Shown here: positions 6,378 through 7,150 of the stretch, in pieces | Layout: each line of letters begins with the position of its first letter | How positions within the stretch are numbered: the first letter of the stretch is position 1 | Assembly: GCA_018623405.1 (NCBI GenBank) | Contig: JAAZVO010000135.1 | Coordinates: 1-7,150 of the forward strand | Source: Crocinitomicaceae bacterium | Lineage (GTDB): Bacteria > Bacteroidota > Bacteroidia > Flavobacteriales_G > Salibacteraceae | Length of the DNA: 7,150 bases | Direction: 5' to 3' | Notes under the pieces: generated by a model | Database searches by the model: none | What the model saw: only the letters and a program-made list of their open reading frames with translations | Told to the model about the DNA's origin: nothing | Program-made: the position numbers and the translations under genes

Positions 6378-6731
6378 GTGAAAAAACTTTGGATTCTTTT
6401 AATTGTATTTTTCTTGGGCTGTACTCCCACTTTTACGAGAAAATGGGAGTTGCAATACGAAGTAGTTAAGCAAACTCCAGAACCAATAACCTACAATGTT
6501 TCTTTCACCAACAAAAACGGAGCAACAAAAAGCCAAGGTCCAATTTCTGATGCTATTTGGCGAAGCGAAATCATGGAAGATGCAGAAAGCAGCTTAAATG
6601 TAGCCTTGAGAGTAAAAATATTATCTGGTTCGGGCATATTAGAACTCAGAATATTGAGAGATGGAGCCGTGCATGAATCAAAAATTTTAGAGTCGCCAGT
6701 GTATGAGGCAATAGCCGAAACCTCTTTGTAA
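6378..6731 (+). CDS. Small putative lipoprotein, function unknown
   Basis: This encodes a 117-residue protein whose N-terminus (KKLWILLIVFFLGCTPTF) is a short basic then hydrophobic signal ending in G14-C15, consistent with lipoprotein processing. Phe at -3 and Leu at -2 are not the commonest lipobox residues. The mature part is about 100 residues, polar and strand-rich (ITYNVSFTNKNG, LRVKILSGSGILELRILRDG), suggesting a small beta-sandwich, and I do not recognise the family. The start is GTG: a TAA lies in frame two codons upstream and no ATG occurs near the signal. AAGGAG overlaps the GTG itself, so it cannot serve as a normally spaced ribosome-binding site. The gene is divergent from the four-helix protein and 16 bases ahead of the next gene. 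Confidence 0.72.
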   Translation: MKKLWILLIVFFLGCTPTFTRKWELQYEVVKQTPEPITYNVSFTNKNGATKSQGPISDAIWRSEIMEDAESSLNVALRVKILSGSGILELRILRDGAVHESKILESPVYEAIAETSL

Positions 6732-6735
6732 AAAT

Positions 6736-6743
6736 TACCTTTG
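6736..6743 (+). promoter_or_regulatory. Predicted -7 box (TACCTTTG) for the right-edge gene
   Basis: TACCTTTG is an exact TAnnTTTG match placed in the 16-base gap after the lipoprotein gene. CCCA separates it from the ATG, predicting transcription that starts at or just before the start codon. The gene may therefore have its own leaderless transcript besides any read-through. No -33 TTG is seen at ideal spacing. Confidence 0.55.
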
Positions 6744-6747
6744 CCCA

Positions 6748-7150
6748 ATGGCTGAAGATTTACCTATTAAAGAACATGATTTTTCTGAGCCCTACATTCC
6801 ACCATCCATAAAAGTATTTGGCATTGCCATTGGGATTTTTGGGTTGGTGCTTATTTGGTTTGAGCAATTGGTGGGTATAATTCCCATGCTTTTTTGTATT
6901 GCCTTGCTGGTAACTAATCATGGCTATTTTTTTGATTTCGAAAACAAGCGCTTTAGACATTACTTTAAAGTGCTCAACTTTAAATTCGGAAAGTGGCAAG
7001 CGGTAGATAAACCTAAAGGCCTTTTGATTTCAAAAGAAATTGTAAAAGAACGTTCATCGTTATCATTTAGTGGCAGCTCCATAAAAACAAAGGTGAAATT
7101 ATGGCAGGTGGTTATTGTGAATGGAGAAGAAGAATTATTTGTTACTGAAA
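6748..7150 (+). CDS. Membrane protein of unknown function, 3' end missing
   Basis: The frame is open for 134 codons to the right edge, so the C-terminus is missing. An acidic cytoplasmic-looking start (MAEDLPIKEHDFSEPYIPPS) leads into two closely spaced hydrophobic stretches at about residues 21-37 (IKVFGIAIGIFGLVLIW) and 41-55 (LVGIIPMLFCIALLV), probably a helical hairpin. A soluble segment follows (FDFENKRFRHYFKVLNFKFGKW ... LISKEIVKERSS ... KVKLWQVVIVNGEEELFV) with the alternating pattern of beta strands, as in small membrane-anchored PH-like proteins; that resemblance is only in outline. I do not recognise a family. It may be in the same transcription unit as the lipoprotein gene, but has a likely promoter of its own immediately before the ATG. 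Confidence 0.75.
   Translation, partial: MAEDLPIKEHDFSEPYIPPSIKVFGIAIGIFGLVLIWFEQLVGIIPMLFCIALLVTNHGYFFDFENKRFRHYFKVLNFKFGKWQAVDKPKGLLISKEIVKERSSLSFSGSSIKTKVKLWQVVIVNGEEELFVTE

Noticed and set aside
6491..6999. Minus-strand open frames at 6491-6748 and 6760-6999
   Set aside because: They are antisense to the lipoprotein and right-edge membrane-protein genes, which have coherent signal or membrane segments, and they show no recognisable protein features.
1..7150. CRISPR array, tRNA or rRNA gene, insertion sequence, phage or defence system
   Set aside because: I looked on both strands for short direct repeats with spacers, tRNA-like arms, terminal inverted repeats, and transposase, nuclease or toxin motifs, and found none; nearly all the window is accounted for by ordinary genes.

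Overview
The window looks like ordinary chromosomal DNA from a Bacteroidota bacterium, probably a member of Flavobacteriales. Four observations point there: AT-rich sequence; start-proximal promoter boxes of the Bacteroidota form TAnnTTTG; a large secreted protein with SprB-type repeats and a type IX secretion (T9SS) C-terminal sorting domain; and the 'FPNP' start of that domain. I see no mobile element, CRISPR array, tRNA or rRNA.

Layout, left to right. (1) On the minus strand, rbfA (ribosome maturation factor; start placed at 1386) is followed after one base by the start of an FtsX/LolC-E-type ABC permease, which runs off the left edge. (2) Divergent from rbfA, on the plus strand, is a 1055-residue T9SS-exported protein. 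Its layout is unusual: signal peptide, module A, four SprB-like repeats, a second copy of module A, two more repeats, sorting domain. (3) Converging on it and overlapping its 3' end by 11 bp is hflX (ribosome-associated GTPase) on the minus strand. Three bases upstream of hflX is a gene for a four-helix membrane protein of the kind often labelled 'cytochrome B' in Bacteroidota, so the two are probably one transcription unit. (4) Divergent from that unit, on the plus strand, are a small GTG-started putative lipoprotein and the beginning of a membrane protein of unknown function that leaves the right edge.

Functionally this is housekeeping (two ribosome factors, an envelope ABC permease, a small membrane protein) around one accessory cell-surface protein. 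I do not see a multi-gene novel system. The points most worth following are the duplicated uncharacterised module in the surface protein, the paired cysteine pattern in its repeats, and two promoters whose -7 box lies four bases from the ATG in an identical 12-base context, predicting leaderless or nearly leaderless mRNAs.
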